From Poritiphilus flavus (GTDB lineage Bacteria > Bacteroidota > Bacteroidia > Flavobacteriales > Flavobacteriaceae), in the NCBI RefSeq assembly GCF_009901585.1, contig NZ_WXYO01000001.1, forward strand, positions 620,001 to 684,000: a stretch of DNA of 64,000 bases, given 5' to 3'. Position 1 is the stretch's first letter. The number at the start of each line of letters is the position of its first letter. The notes under the pieces are model-generated. The model was not told the DNA's origin. It made no database searches and saw nothing but the letters and a program-made list of their open reading frames with translations. The translations under genes and the position numbers were made by a program. Positions 1 through 9,651 of this stretch are shown piece by piece.

Positions 1-40
1 GTTCATCTAAAGAACCTTTGGCGACACTTTCAACTTGCAT
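1..40 (-). CDS. 5' end of a divergent gene, cut by window edge
   Basis: An ATG (CAT at 38-40) opens a minus-strand frame that stays open to base 1 and reads MQVESVAKGSLDE. A -7-like box (TATTTTTG on the minus strand, 113-120) lies about 73 bases upstream. In related flavobacteria an AraC-family regulator is often divergent from hemA, so that is the best guess, but 13 residues cannot establish it. Confidence 0.35.
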   Translation of the reverse strand, partial: MQVESVAKGSLDE

Positions 41-215
41 AAAAATTGGATATTGACGTCTTTTATTTAGATTTGTTCTAAATAGATTAGCTCAAAAACG
101 CTATATTTCCTACAAAAATAGCAATTTTATTCCGGAAAACCGGCTTGACTGCTGCCCTAAACCTATTTCGGCATATTTTGTTCCTCTAGCGTTATTTTTA
201 ATGAAGGCAGGCGTG

Positions 216-223
216 TATTTTTG
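216..223 (+). promoter_or_regulatory. -7 box of the hemA promoter
   Basis: TATTTTTG matches the Bacteroidota -7 consensus TAnnTTTG and ends 20 bases before the hemA ATG, which would give a leader of about 14 nt. No clear TTTG -33 element sits at the usual distance, so the assignment is tentative. Confidence 0.4.
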
Positions 224-243
224 TTTCCGATCTAATTTAGGGA

Positions 244-1500
244 ATGCAGCGTTATCATATTTCCAGACATAATTCTTTCTACACCATAGGCCTTAGCTAC
301 AAAAAGGCCGACGCGGATATAAGAGGCAGGTTTAGCCTTGATGAAGTTTCTGCAGTGGCTTTGCTGGAACAGGCAAAGGCAGAAGGTATTGACGGGCTGC
401 TCGTCACTTCAACCTGTAATAGAACAGAATTACACGGTTTCGCACAACACCCTTTTCAGCTTATAAAATTACTTTGCGACAATACGAAAGGAACCGTCGA
501 AGAATTTCAGGCAGTCGCCTATGTCCACAAAAACAAGGAAGCGATCAACCACCTTTTCAGAGTTGGGACCGGTTTGGACAGCCAGATCCTGGGAGACTTT
601 GAGATCATCAGTCAACTTAAACGCAGCTTTATCCGATCTAAAAAGATCGGCCTGGCTAATCCTTTTCTGGAGAGACTCTGCAACGCTGTTATCAGGGCCA
701 GTAAGCGCATCAAGACGGAGACCCAGATCTCCTCGGGTGCTACCTCGGTAGCTTTTGCTTCTGTACAGTATATTTTAAAGGAGATACCGGACATCGCTAA
801 TAAAGATATTTTGTTATTCGGAACCGGCAAAATCGGGCGCAATACCTGTGAAAACCTGATCAAGCACACCGATCACTCCCATGTTACCCTGATCAATCGG
901 ACCCGCGATAAGGCCGAAAAGATAGCAGGCAAATTTAACCTGGTAGTCCGGCCCTATTCCGAGCTCGCTTCGGAGATCAGGAAGACCGATATACTGATCG
1001 TGGCCACAGGCTCTCAGTCACCGACGATCACCAAAGAACTGATCCACAACAAAAAGCCCTTGCTTATACTGGACCTTTCCATCCCAAAAAACGTTTCGAA
1101 CGAAGTTGCCCAACTTGAGCACGTTTCCCTGGTTCATTTGGATGATCTCTCCAAAATAACAGACGAGACCCTGGAGCGCAGAAAAGCATTTATTCCTCAG
1201 GCAGAAGAGATCATTGAAGAGATCAAATCTGAATTCAGTCAATGGCTGGAAACGAGGAAGTTTGCCCCGGTAATCAATGCCCTGAAGAAAAAATTGAATT
1301 CGCTTAAAGACGCGGAATTGGACTACCAGTCCAAAAAACTCGCCAACTTCGACTCCCAACAGGCAGATATCGTTTCGGAGCGGATCATTCAGAAGATCAC
1401 CAGGCAATTTGCCAATCACCTCAAGGAAAGTGATCACAATGCGGAGGACAGCCTGGAACTCATACAAAAAGTATTTCAACTAGAACTGGATTCCAAATGA
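244..1500 (+). CDS. hemA: Glutamyl-tRNA reductase
   Basis: First step of C5-pathway heme synthesis: NADPH-dependent reduction of glutamyl-tRNA(Glu) to glutamate-1-semialdehyde in the cytoplasm. The 418 residues have the usual three parts: an N-terminal catalytic domain with the signature TCNRTE (catalytic Cys58), a Rossmann NADPH domain with GTGKIG at 193-198, and a C-terminal helical dimerisation region. The start MQRYHISRHNSFYTIGLSYK matches the pattern of flavobacterial HemA proteins. The gene is first in a long operon, and its TGA overlaps the hemC ATG (ATGA), so translation is probably coupled. HemL, which consumes its product, is not in the window. Confidence 0.97.
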   Translation: MQRYHISRHNSFYTIGLSYKKADADIRGRFSLDEVSAVALLEQAKAEGIDGLLVTSTCNRTELHGFAQHPFQLIKLLCDNTKGTVEEFQAVAYVHKNKEAINHLFRVGTGLDSQILGDFEIISQLKRSFIRSKKIGLANPFLERLCNAVIRASKRIKTETQISSGATSVAFASVQYILKEIPDIANKDILLFGTGKIGRNTCENLIKHTDHSHVTLINRTRDKAEKIAGKFNLVVRPYSELASEIRKTDILIVATGSQSPTITKELIHNKKPLLILDLSIPKNVSNEVAQLEHVSLVHLDDLSKITDETLERRKAFIPQAEEIIEEIKSEFSQWLETRKFAPVINALKKKLNSLKDAELDYQSKKLANFDSQQADIVSERIIQKITRQFANHLKESDHNAEDSLELIQKVFQLELDSK

Positions 1501-2411
1501 GTGCCCCAATCCGAATTGGAACGCGAGATAGTGAACTCGCGTTATGGCAGGCGAACACCGTAAAAAAAAAGCTGCAGCAATTAGGGCATGAGGCAGAACT
1601 CGTTCCGGTAAAATCCGATGGCGACCTCCGTCAGGATCTTCCACTCTACGAATTAGGCATAACCGGCATCTTTACAAAAACCCTTGATATTGCCTTGTTG
1701 GAAGGCCGGATAGATATTGCAGTACACTCCATGAAAGACGTACCTACCACCTTGCCCAGGGGTATTGTTAAAGCGGCGGTTCTAAAAAGGGCAAGTTTCC
1801 GGGATATTCTGGTTCACGATGGATTGGATTTTCTAAACGCCAAAGGAACCATAGCCACAGGCAGCCTTAGGAGAAAGGCGCAGTGGTTGCATCGCTACCC
1901 CATGCATGAGGTGGTAGATCTTAGAGGCAATGTCAATACGAGACTTCAGAAATTTCAAGATCATAAATGGGACGGTGCAATTTTTGCGGAGGCCGGTCTG
2001 GAGCGTATTGGGAAGCTACCGGCAAACCATACAGCCCTGGAGTGGATGATACCAGCACCTGCACAAGGCGCCATGTTGATCGTTTGCATGGAAAACGAAA
2101 CGGACTTGACACGTAATCTGGCTGCCCTCAACGACCCGGCAACAGATCACTGTACCGCCATAGAACGGGAATTTCTGAAAACCCTGGAAGGTGGTTGTAC
2201 CGCCCCGATAGGAGCATTGGCAACGAGTTCTGGAGATGAAATACATTTTAAGGGCGCCTTGTTCTCCCTGGATGGTCAGCAAAGGTTCATGGTGAACGAA
2301 ACAACCCCAATGGACCAAATAAAAGATTTTGGAAAGGCATGTGCCCTGGATATTCTAAACCGTGGAGGAGAAGCCCTGATGAGGTCCATAAAAATGCAGA
2401 TGAGTAAATGA
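1497..2411 (+). CDS. hemC: Porphobilinogen deaminase (hydroxymethylbilane synthase)
   Basis: Joins four porphobilinogen molecules into hydroxymethylbilane. The 304 residues begin with the family start IRIGTRDSELALWQA and keep the arginine-rich substrate pocket (TGSLRRKAQW near 121-130, DLRGNVNTRL near 141-150). The dipyrromethane cofactor cysteine is Cys234 in EGGCTAPIGA. Both ends overlap neighbours by 4 bp (ATGA with hemA and with hemD), so the three genes are almost certainly co-translated. Confidence 0.97.
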   Translation: MSAPIRIGTRDSELALWQANTVKKKLQQLGHEAELVPVKSDGDLRQDLPLYELGITGIFTKTLDIALLEGRIDIAVHSMKDVPTTLPRGIVKAAVLKRASFRDILVHDGLDFLNAKGTIATGSLRRKAQWLHRYPMHEVVDLRGNVNTRLQKFQDHKWDGAIFAEAGLERIGKLPANHTALEWMIPAPAQGAMLIVCMENETDLTRNLAALNDPATDHCTAIEREFLKTLEGGCTAPIGALATSSGDEIHFKGALFSLDGQQRFMVNETTPMDQIKDFGKACALDILNRGGEALMRSIKMQMSK

Positions 2412-3088
2412 GGAATGTACTCTCAACCAAGATACTGACCAAAGATCAAAGACGGGCTATTCCATCGGACCAATACCAACTTGTGGAATACGATGCCATT
2501 CACGTTGAGTTAATTGACATAAATACCAATCAGACCGCGGATTACCACATATTCACCAGCAAAAATGCCGTAAGAGGATTTTTGAAGGCCAACCTCCAAA
2601 GCAGACCTTGTTTCTGTGTTGGAAGTAAAACGAAGCAGTTTTTGGAAGAAAATGGGCAAAAAGTGGTAAAAAGTGCTAAAAATGCCCAGGAATTAGCGCG
2701 TTTTATCGAAAAAAATCATAAAAACACATCTTTTTTGTTCTTTCGTGGGAATCGCTCCAGAAAGGAACTTCCTACTATTCTGACCACTGCAGGCATTGCT
2801 CTGGCTGAAATAGAAGTATACAAGACGGAGCTCATCCACAAAAAGTTCGAGCAACAGTTTGACAGCCTGCTTTTTTTTAGTCCAAGTGGGGTAGAGAGTT
2901 TCTGTAGTATGAATAGTATGGGTATCGCTACAGCTTATTGCATCGGTACCACCACGGCAGAAAAAGCTCTGGTTTATACTAAAAATGTTTGTGTCGCGAA
3001 GCACCCAACGATAGAAGATGTAATTAAGCTGTTGACCATTCCGGATCAGTTAGGAACGGATCGCGGCTACTATACAAAACTAAATTGA
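2408..3088 (+). CDS. hemD: Uroporphyrinogen-III synthase
   Basis: Cyclises hydroxymethylbilane with inversion of ring D. HemD is poorly conserved in sequence. The call rests on length (226 residues), a HemD-like two-domain pattern (for example [10 protein letters not shown] near 49-58 and [13 protein letters not shown] in the second half) and its place between hemC and hemE. It starts inside the hemC stop (ATGA) and ends one base before the hemE ATG. Confidence 0.9.
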   Translation: MRNVLSTKILTKDQRRAIPSDQYQLVEYDAIHVELIDINTNQTADYHIFTSKNAVRGFLKANLQSRPCFCVGSKTKQFLEENGQKVVKSAKNAQELARFIEKNHKNTSFLFFRGNRSRKELPTILTTAGIALAEIEVYKTELIHKKFEQQFDSLLFFSPSGVESFCSMNSMGIATAYCIGTTTAEKALVYTKNVCVAKHPTIEDVIKLLTIPDQLGTDRGYYTKLN

Positions 3089-3089
3089 C

Positions 3090-4115
3090 ATGATTAAGAA
3101 CGATCTTTTCCTTAGAGCGCTAAGAGGAGAAACGGTAGATCGGCCCCCTGTTTGGCTGATGCGACAGGCTGGGCGATACCTGCCGGAGTTTATGGCCATA
3201 CGGGAGAAATATGATTTCTTTACCCGCTGCCAGACCCCGGAACTGGCTTCGGAGATCACGGTACAACCGATAAGAAGGTACGGAATGGATGCCGCGATAT
3301 TATTCAGTGATATTCTGGTTATCCCCCAGGCCATGGATATAGAGGTACTGATGAAGCCCAACTTCGGGCCCTATCTGCCGGAACCTATCCGCAATGCGGC
3401 AGATGTAGATAAGGTTCAGGTTCCGGACGTTACACAGGAGCTGGACTATGTGATGCAGGCCATAAAAATGACCAAGGAAAAACTGGCTGGCGAGATCCCG
3501 CTCATCGGATTTGCCGGCTCACCGTGGACCATCCTATGCTACTGCGTTCAGGGCCAGGGCAGCAAGACTTTTGACAAGGCCAAAGAATTCTGTTTTACAC
3601 AACCCGAAGCCGCCCATAAGTTGCTGCAAAAAATAACCGATACCACTATTGCCTATTTGCAGGAAAAAGTGGGTGCGGGGGTAGATGCCGTCCAGGTCTT
3701 TGATTCCTGGGGTGGGATGCTGGCACCGGATGACTACCAGGTATTCTCATGGCAGTACATCCAACAGATTGTCGATGCTCTTAAAGGGCTGGTCCCTGTA
3801 ATAGCCTTCGGCAAGGGTTGCTGGTTCGCTTTAAAGGAAATGTCCCAGTCCGGGGCATCTGCACTGGGCGTAGACTGGACCTGTTCCGCGAGGAATGCAC
3901 GTTACCTTTCCGGAGGCAACATAACGCTTCAGGGAAATTTTGACCCCTCCCGTCTCTTATCTCCACCAGAAGAGATAAAAAAGCGGGTGAAGCGTATGAT
4001 AGATGAGTTTGGGAAGGACAAATACATCGTCAACCTGGGGCATGGGATTTTACCCAACATCCCTTTGGAAAACGTGGAGGCTTTTATAAATGCGGTGAAG
4101 GAATATCATGAATAA
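3090..4115 (+). CDS. hemE: Uroporphyrinogen decarboxylase
   Basis: Decarboxylates the four acetate side chains of uroporphyrinogen III to give coproporphyrinogen III. Both family signatures are present: [16 protein letters not shown] near residues 18-33 and GFAGSPWT at 140-147. Asp74 in LFSD fits the conserved catalytic aspartate. Its 341 residues are the normal length. It follows hemD by one base, and its TAA overlaps the next ATG by one base (TAATG). Confidence 0.97.
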   Translation: MIKNDLFLRALRGETVDRPPVWLMRQAGRYLPEFMAIREKYDFFTRCQTPELASEITVQPIRRYGMDAAILFSDILVIPQAMDIEVLMKPNFGPYLPEPIRNAADVDKVQVPDVTQELDYVMQAIKMTKEKLAGEIPLIGFAGSPWTILCYCVQGQGSKTFDKAKEFCFTQPEAAHKLLQKITDTTIAYLQEKVGAGVDAVQVFDSWGGMLAPDDYQVFSWQYIQQIVDALKGLVPVIAFGKGCWFALKEMSQSGASALGVDWTCSARNARYLSGGNITLQGNFDPSRLLSPPEEIKKRVKRMIDEFGKDKYIVNLGHGILPNIPLENVEAFINAVKEYHE

Positions 4116-4624
4116 TGAGGCTCTGGCGGCTAATAAGAATACTAAAACCGAATCAGCTATGGAAGCTGCTAAAGTTAGGTTTCCGCTACCCCTTGATGAT
4201 AAGCCCCACCCTTAAGGCAACTCGCTTGACCGTAGCCATTTCTAATGCTAACTATGGAAAACAACATCATAAAAATACAGCTGCCAACGCCTTTAGACAT
4301 GCGCTTTGGAATTACCTGATCGCTAAAAAGTGTAGTTCCTGGTCCGGGGAACCACAAAGGATACTCGATTGGACACAGAAGATCACTGATCTCCACGAGG
4401 ATTTCCTTCCAAATAAACCACTGGCCCGGGAAATGGATCTGCACAACAACAAGGTTGGAAGGCACCTATACACGAAAATGGGAGATCTGTCAGTAGAAGC
4501 CTTGATCAGCTTGCTCCAAGAGAAGACAGATGCCTCTCAGTTCGTTTCGCAAATTGAAGAATTGACAAAATTGCCAGAAGGTCAGTTGGCACATATTGTA
4601 GAAGCAGATAAAAATGAAGGATAA
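4115..4624 (+). CDS. Conserved protein of unknown function inside the heme operon (DUF6973-like)
   Basis: 169 residues with no signal peptide and a basic N-terminus. Two conserved-looking blocks stand out: NAFRHALWNYLIAKK near 71-85, and a Leu/His/Asn-rich block containing DLHNNKVGRHLY near 118-129. The paired His/Asn residues suggest a metal-binding or hydrolase-like fold, but no reaction can be named; the DUF6973 label is from memory. It overlaps hemE by 1 bp and hemF by 11 bp, so it is locked into the heme operon between two consecutive pathway steps, which implies a role tied to heme synthesis or simply a shared expression need. Confidence 0.8.
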   Translation: MRLWRLIRILKPNQLWKLLKLGFRYPLMISPTLKATRLTVAISNANYGKQHHKNTAANAFRHALWNYLIAKKCSSWSGEPQRILDWTQKITDLHEDFLPNKPLAREMDLHNNKVGRHLYTKMGDLSVEALISLLQEKTDASQFVSQIEELTKLPEGQLAHIVEADKNEG

Positions 4625-5516
4625 ATTTTACCAATACATACAGGACTTGCAAAACACCATTTGTGGGAAGCTTGAAGAAGTTGATGGGAAGGCCAGATTC
4701 CGTGAAGACCTTTGGGAGCGCGCCGAAGGTGGTGGAGGACGGACCAGGGTGATCGAAAACGGGGAAGTTTTTGAAAAAGGCGGGGTAAATATCTCCGCGG
4801 TACACGGAGCACTTCCGGAAAGCATGCAAGCTTATTTTGGGGTAAAGGACAGTGATTTTTTCGCCTGCGGACTAAGCCTGGTTATCCATCCTAAAAGCCC
4901 TATGGTACCGACCGTTCACGCCAATTGGCGCTATTTTGAATTGTACAACGGTGATGGTGAAATCGTGGATCAATGGTTCGGCGGAGGGCAGGATCTTACA
5001 CCCTATTATCTGTTTGACGAGGACGCCCGACATTTTCACCAGGTATGCAAGGAAGCCTGCGATAAGCACCATCCGGAATTCTACGGTAAATACAAAGAGC
5101 GCTGCGATTCCTACTTTTGGAATACGCATAGAAATGAGGCCAGAGGAGTTGGGGGGTTGTTCTTTGACTATTGCAAGGCAGATAAGGACATGAATATGGA
5201 AGGTTGGTACAGTTTCGTTACCGAAGTAGGGGATCATTTCCTGGATGCATATATACCAATCGTTACAAAACGAAAGAAACTCCCATACACCAAGGAAAAT
5301 GAGGACTGGCAACAGATCCGAAGGGGTCGTTATGTGGAGTTTAACCTGGTTCATGACAAGGGCACCTTATTCGGTCTTAGAACGAATGGAAGGATAGAAA
5401 GCATTCTGATGAGCCTGCCACCAAAGGTACAGTGGAGATACGATCACAAACCCGTAGAGGGAAGTGAGGAAGAGCGTTTGCTGAACATTCTGAAAAAACC
5501 CAGGTCTTGGATCTGA
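4614..5516 (+). CDS. hemF: Oxygen-dependent coproporphyrinogen III oxidase
   Basis: Aerobic oxidative decarboxylation of coproporphyrinogen III to protoporphyrinogen IX. The 300-residue protein carries the family core: WERAEGGGGRTRV near 38-50, HANWRYFELY near 102-111, WFGGGQDLTPYY near 121-132, and the HRNEARGVGGLFFDY signature near 172-186. A HemF enzyme indicates an aerobic way of life. It starts 11 bp inside the preceding gene and ends 10 bp inside the next one. Confidence 0.97.
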   Translation: MKDKFYQYIQDLQNTICGKLEEVDGKARFREDLWERAEGGGGRTRVIENGEVFEKGGVNISAVHGALPESMQAYFGVKDSDFFACGLSLVIHPKSPMVPTVHANWRYFELYNGDGEIVDQWFGGGQDLTPYYLFDEDARHFHQVCKEACDKHHPEFYGKYKERCDSYFWNTHRNEARGVGGLFFDYCKADKDMNMEGWYSFVTEVGDHFLDAYIPIVTKRKKLPYTKENEDWQQIRRGRYVEFNLVHDKGTLFGLRTNGRIESILMSLPPKVQWRYDHKPVEGSEEERLLNILKKPRSWI

Positions 5517-6445
5517 AACAATGGTTATGGTACTTTTTGCTTTGTCCTCTCTTTTTCTTCGGTCAGGATAGCACTTACATACGGTCATTTCCGGAAAAGA
5601 TCACTTTTAGATTAGGGCTTCAGAACACTTCCAATACCTTTATTGTCAATGACACAGGATCGGGTCAACAAATTACCCTTGAACCGAATGATAAAGTATA
5701 CCTCGGCGGTTCCATTTTGTTCAGGTCTATAGAATTGGATCTGGGCTTCGCCCCGAACTTCTTTGATGCCAATAACGACAATAGTGGGACTCGTTTACTC
5801 ACCTTTAATTTCAGAATGTTTCTGGGCAGGTGGATGCAAACTCTGGACTTCTACAGTCAAAAAGGTTTTTCCTTTACCTCATCGGGCAATGCTGTATTTT
5901 TTCCCGATGTGAGTACACTCAAAATAGGTGGGACTACGTCCTATATTTTCAACAAACGCTTTTCGTTCAGGGCTATTGGTTTTCAGAATGAATGGCAGAA
6001 AAAAAGTGCCGGGAGCTTTATTCCGGGCTTTACCGCATACTACACCAAATTCGACCTAAACAGTGATGACTTCAGTAGTGACAGCCAATCTTACGACTTT
6101 GCTCTCGGCCCTGGTTATTACTACAATCTGGTTATTGGAAAACATTTTATCCTGGGCGCCGGCAATACATCTGGCCTGGGAATAAATATTACCCGCTCTG
6201 ATAGCGGGAATAATACTTCACTGCTTTTTGAAACGGTTTTCCGTGTTGTATTTGGATATAATTCTGAACGGTTTTTTACAGGACTAAATAGTCGACTGTT
6301 ATACCTTAGTCATAATACCGATCGCTACACACGGCTTGATGATACTATTGGTTTTGTGGAGTTTTACCTGGGTTACCGTTTCGACGCCCCAAAAAAATGG
6401 GTAAAGGCGGCAGATAAATTCAATAGTAAGTTCGGTTTTGATTAA
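5507..6445 (+). CDS. Predicted outer-membrane beta-barrel protein (DUF4421-like)
   Basis: 312 residues beginning with a hydrophobic signal sequence ending near FFFGQDS, then alternating beta-strand patterns rich in aromatic residues and ending in a terminal aromatic/Asp strand, as in Bacteroidota DUF4421 proteins. No function is known. The only usable start in frame before the signal peptide is TTG at 5507, inside the last codons of hemF; the ATG at 5521 is out of frame. Coupling to hemF is therefore likely. Confidence 0.8.
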   Translation: MDLKQWLWYFLLCPLFFFGQDSTYIRSFPEKITFRLGLQNTSNTFIVNDTGSGQQITLEPNDKVYLGGSILFRSIELDLGFAPNFFDANNDNSGTRLLTFNFRMFLGRWMQTLDFYSQKGFSFTSSGNAVFFPDVSTLKIGGTTSYIFNKRFSFRAIGFQNEWQKKSAGSFIPGFTAYYTKFDLNSDDFSSDSQSYDFALGPGYYYNLVIGKHFILGAGNTSGLGINITRSDSGNNTSLLFETVFRVVFGYNSERFFTGLNSRLLYLSHNTDRYTRLDDTIGFVEFYLGYRFDAPKKWVKAADKFNSKFGFD

Positions 6446-6472
6446 GTTTATACTATCAAACGCTTGTATGAG

Positions 6473-7261
6473 ATGAAACAAACCATTTATCAGATAGATG
6501 CTTTTACGGACAAGCCCTTTTCTGGAAACCCCGCAGCGGTATGTATCCTGGAAGACTGGCTGGACGACAGCCTTATGCAACAGATCGCCATGGAGAACAA
6601 CCTGGCGGAGACGGCTTTCGTAGTTAAAAATGAGGATCGCTATGAGGTCCGCTGGTTTACACCTGAGGTGGAAGTAGATCTTTGCGGCCATGCCACCCTG
6701 GCATCTGCCTATGTGCTTTTCAATTATTATCAACCTGATGGAGATACGCTGCGTTTCTTTTCAGCGCGAAGCGGTGAACTTGTGGTAAAGAGGGATGCTG
6801 ATGGGACCATGACTATGGATTTCCCGGCAGACACCCTTACCAAAGTAGCGTCTATGACCCTGTTGAACGAAGCTTTGGGTAAAGAACCCCTGGAAACCTT
6901 TAAAGGAAAAACAGACTTTTTGCTGATATACGATGATCAGGAAGGCATTGAGGCCATGCGCCCGAATTTCTTAAAATTGAGTCAGCTTGATGCGAGAGGG
7001 GTCATTGTTTCAGCAGCTGGGAATTCGGTTGATTTTGTCTCCCGCTTCTTTGCCCCTCAGTCCGGGATCAACGAAGATCCGGTTACCGGATCGGCTCATA
7101 CCAGTCTTACACCCTACTGGTCTGAAGTTCTCGGAAAAACAAAAATGACGGCGAGACAACTCTCGGCCAGAGGGGGAAATCTGCAATGTGAGTATTTGGG
7201 TGAACGCGTTAAGATCGCAGGAAAGGCCGTTCCATACCTGATCGGAGAAATAGAAGTTTAA
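6473..7261 (+). CDS. PhzF-family isomerase/epimerase
   Basis: 262 residues of the PhzF/DAPF-fold family: YQIDAFTDKPFSGNPAAVC at the N-terminus, NNLAETAFV with the usual catalytic Glu, CGHATLASAYVL, and DPVTGSAHTSL in the second half. The substrate of most PhzF relatives is unknown, and nothing here links it to phenazines. The ATG at 6473 is chosen over the TTG at 6464 because it begins the conserved MKQTIYQIDAF start. It lies 12 bases before hemB and is probably in the heme operon. Confidence 0.9.
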   Translation: MKQTIYQIDAFTDKPFSGNPAAVCILEDWLDDSLMQQIAMENNLAETAFVVKNEDRYEVRWFTPEVEVDLCGHATLASAYVLFNYYQPDGDTLRFFSARSGELVVKRDADGTMTMDFPADTLTKVASMTLLNEALGKEPLETFKGKTDFLLIYDDQEGIEAMRPNFLKLSQLDARGVIVSAAGNSVDFVSRFFAPQSGINEDPVTGSAHTSLTPYWSEVLGKTKMTARQLSARGGNLQCEYLGERVKIAGKAVPYLIGEIEV

Positions 7262-7273
7262 AACTCAAGAATA

Positions 7274-8260
7274 ATGTATCCATTACGCAGAAACCGGCGC
7301 CTAAGAAAAAGTGAAGCCATTCGCAGCCTGGTAAGAGAAACTCGGCTGTCTCCGGATGACTTTTTAGTCCCGCTCTTCGTCGTAGAAGGCAAAGGGGTAA
7401 AAGAGGCTATTCCCTCCATGCCCGGCTATTTCCGGATGAGTCTGGATTATCTAAGAGAAGAAGTGAAAGAGTTATGGGGTATGGGCCTGGGTGCTGTGCT
7501 GTTATTTGTAAAGGTCCCGGACGACCTCAAAGACAACAAAGGAACAGAAGCCCTCAACCAGGATGGCTTAATGCAAAGGGGTGTCAAGACCATAAAGGAT
7601 GCCTGTCCGGATATGCTTGTTATGACGGATGTGGCCCTTGATCCGTATTCTTCAGTTGGGCATGACGGTCTGGTATTGGAAGGAGAAGTACTCAATGACG
7701 AGACCGCTGAATTACTGGCTGAGATGAGCATAACACATGCCAGGGCCGGAGCAGATTTCGTAGCGCCCAGCGATATGATGGACGGACGGATACTGACCAT
7801 TAGAGAGGCGTTGGACGATGAAGAATTAAGCAATACGGGAATCATGAGCTATAGCGCCAAATACGCGAGCGCTTTTTACGGGCCCTTTAGAGACGCTCTG
7901 GATTCTGCACCGGTGAATATGGAAAACATCCCCAAAGACAAAAAAACCTATCAGATGGATCCGGCAAATCGTCATGAGGCCCTGAGAGAAACTGAAATGG
8001 ACATAGACGAAGGTGCGGATATCGTTATGGTAAAACCCGGTATTTCTTATTTAGATATCGTCCGGGATATCAAGAATGAAATTGAAGTCCCACTGGCGGT
8101 CTACCAGGTTTCCGGAGAATACGCCATGGTGAAGGCCGCGGCCGAAAAAGGCTGGCTGGATCACGATGCGGTAATGTTGGAGCAACTGATCGCGATAAAA
8201 CGGGCTGGCGCAGACATCATCGCGTCCTATTTTGCAAAAGAAGCGATAAAGCTGATCTAA
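7274..8260 (+). CDS. hemB: Delta-aminolevulinic acid dehydratase (porphobilinogen synthase)
   Basis: Condenses two 5-aminolevulinate molecules to porphobilinogen. The 328 residues keep both Schiff-base lysines: Lys196 in SYSAKYASAFYGP and Lys254 in VMVKPG. The metal region reads DVALDPYSSVGHDG (119-132) and lacks the three cysteines of zinc-type enzymes, so this should be the magnesium/potassium-type form. It is the last recognised heme gene of the cluster, although its reaction precedes hemC. Confidence 0.97.
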   Translation: MYPLRRNRRLRKSEAIRSLVRETRLSPDDFLVPLFVVEGKGVKEAIPSMPGYFRMSLDYLREEVKELWGMGLGAVLLFVKVPDDLKDNKGTEALNQDGLMQRGVKTIKDACPDMLVMTDVALDPYSSVGHDGLVLEGEVLNDETAELLAEMSITHARAGADFVAPSDMMDGRILTIREALDDEELSNTGIMSYSAKYASAFYGPFRDALDSAPVNMENIPKDKKTYQMDPANRHEALRETEMDIDEGADIVMVKPGISYLDIVRDIKNEIEVPLAVYQVSGEYAMVKAAAEKGWLDHDAVMLEQLIAIKRAGADIIASYFAKEAIKLI

Positions 8261-8275
8261 TTTAGGCACGATACA

Positions 8276-9592
8276 TTGAAAAAAATCACAATAATACTAA
8301 TCGGTTTATTCTGTTTAGGCGCTTACTCTCAGGAGGTTGCGGATCTTCGTCATGTGGATAATTCCATGACAGAGGAAGCCAACCCTGTTTCAGGTTCCAC
8401 ATTGGATTCCACCTATGTTTTTAGCCGGGTAGATTCCATCATTACACGCGGAATAAGGGAACAGGCCTTCCCTGGGGCCCAACTTCTGGTCGCTAAGAAC
8501 GGTGAGACCGTATTTCATCAAACCTATGGCTTCCATACCTATGACAGCATTAAAGCTGTAGCCAAATCCGATATATACGACCTGGCCTCAGTTACCAAAA
8601 TCACCGCTCCGCTTCCGGCCCTTATGAAGCTGGTTGACGAAGGGAAACTGGACCTGGATAAACCTTTTAGCACCTATTGGAAACCCTGGCGAAAATACCC
8701 AAGCAAGAAAGAGCTTACCCTTAGGGAAATTCTCGCTCACCAGGCAGGCCTGGAGCCTTACATCATCTTTCTGAATAAGGCACTGAAAAAAGGCCGCTTT
8801 AAAAAACGCTTTTTGCGAACAACTCAAAGTGATCGTTTCCCCTTACAAGCCTATGAAAACATCTTTGTAAGTCCCCGTTTCAAAAATAAGGTCCATCGCA
8901 TGGTCAACCGGTCGGAAGTAAAATCTGCCAAGAAGTACCGCTATTCCGGACTGACCTTTCTGGTATTCCCGGACCTGATCTCTCAACTTACCGGAATGCC
9001 ATACGACCAATACCTGCAAACTACTTTCTACGCCCCGTTGGGCTGCAATACCCTGGGTTTCAACCCGGAATACAGAAATTTTGAAAACACCATAGTTCCC
9101 ACAGAAATAGACACTTTATATCGAAAAACCCTTACACAGGGCTGGGTACACGATGAGAATGCCTCATTGCTAGGCGGAGTTTCAGGCAACGCGGGGCTTT
9201 TTGGCACGGCGGAAGACCTTGCTACATTGATGCAACTTTATCAGAATTACGGGATGTACGACGGTAAACGATACCTGAGTGAAAAAACCGTTCAGGAGTT
9301 TATAAAAGTACAGTTCCCCGAAAATGACAACAGACGCGGACTCGGTTTTGACAAACCCCTGCTCAATAACTCCAATCTCCCTCTGGAAGAAGCTTATCCC
9401 GCTCCTGAGGCCAGCAAAGACAGCTTTGGACATAGCGGTTTTACCGGAACTTTTGTCTGGGCAGATCCCGAAAACCAATTGGTATTTATTTTTCTATCCA
9501 ATCGGGTATACCCTTCCCGAACCCATAGGAATCTATATGAACTCAATATCCGAACGGCCCTGCATCAGGTATTTTATCAGGGCTTCCAATAA
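8276..9592 (+). CDS. Secreted serine hydrolase, beta-lactamase/esterase (class C) family
   Basis: 438 residues with an N-terminal signal peptide (KKITIILIGLFCLGAYSQ), so exported. The catalytic SxxK motif is SVTK (in DLASVTKITAPL), the second motif is likely YSGL near 223, and the third is HSG in GHSGFTGTF near the C-terminus. Family members are penicillin-binding-protein-like carboxypeptidases, esterases or peptidases; the substrate cannot be told. The only start before the signal peptide is TTG at 8276. It lies 15 bases after hemB and may be read from the heme transcript. Confidence 0.88.
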   Translation: MKKITIILIGLFCLGAYSQEVADLRHVDNSMTEEANPVSGSTLDSTYVFSRVDSIITRGIREQAFPGAQLLVAKNGETVFHQTYGFHTYDSIKAVAKSDIYDLASVTKITAPLPALMKLVDEGKLDLDKPFSTYWKPWRKYPSKKELTLREILAHQAGLEPYIIFLNKALKKGRFKKRFLRTTQSDRFPLQAYENIFVSPRFKNKVHRMVNRSEVKSAKKYRYSGLTFLVFPDLISQLTGMPYDQYLQTTFYAPLGCNTLGFNPEYRNFENTIVPTEIDTLYRKTLTQGWVHDENASLLGGVSGNAGLFGTAEDLATLMQLYQNYGMYDGKRYLSEKTVQEFIKVQFPENDNRRGLGFDKPLLNNSNLPLEEAYPAPEASKDSFGHSGFTGTFVWADPENQLVFIFLSNRVYPSRTHRNLYELNIRTALHQVFYQGFQ

Positions 9593-9600
9593 AGGCTTAT

Positions 9601-9632
9601 TTTGATTTAAGTTTACAGAATTAGTACCTTCG
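9601..9632 (+). promoter_or_regulatory. Promoter of the CNNM/CBS gene
   Basis: A TTTG (9601-9604) lies 20 bases before TACCTTCG (9625-9632), one mismatch from the TAnnTTTG -7 box. Transcription would begin near 9637, about 15 nt before the ATG at 9652. Confidence 0.5.
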
Positions 9633-9651
9633 CCATCTAGAACCAAGCTTT

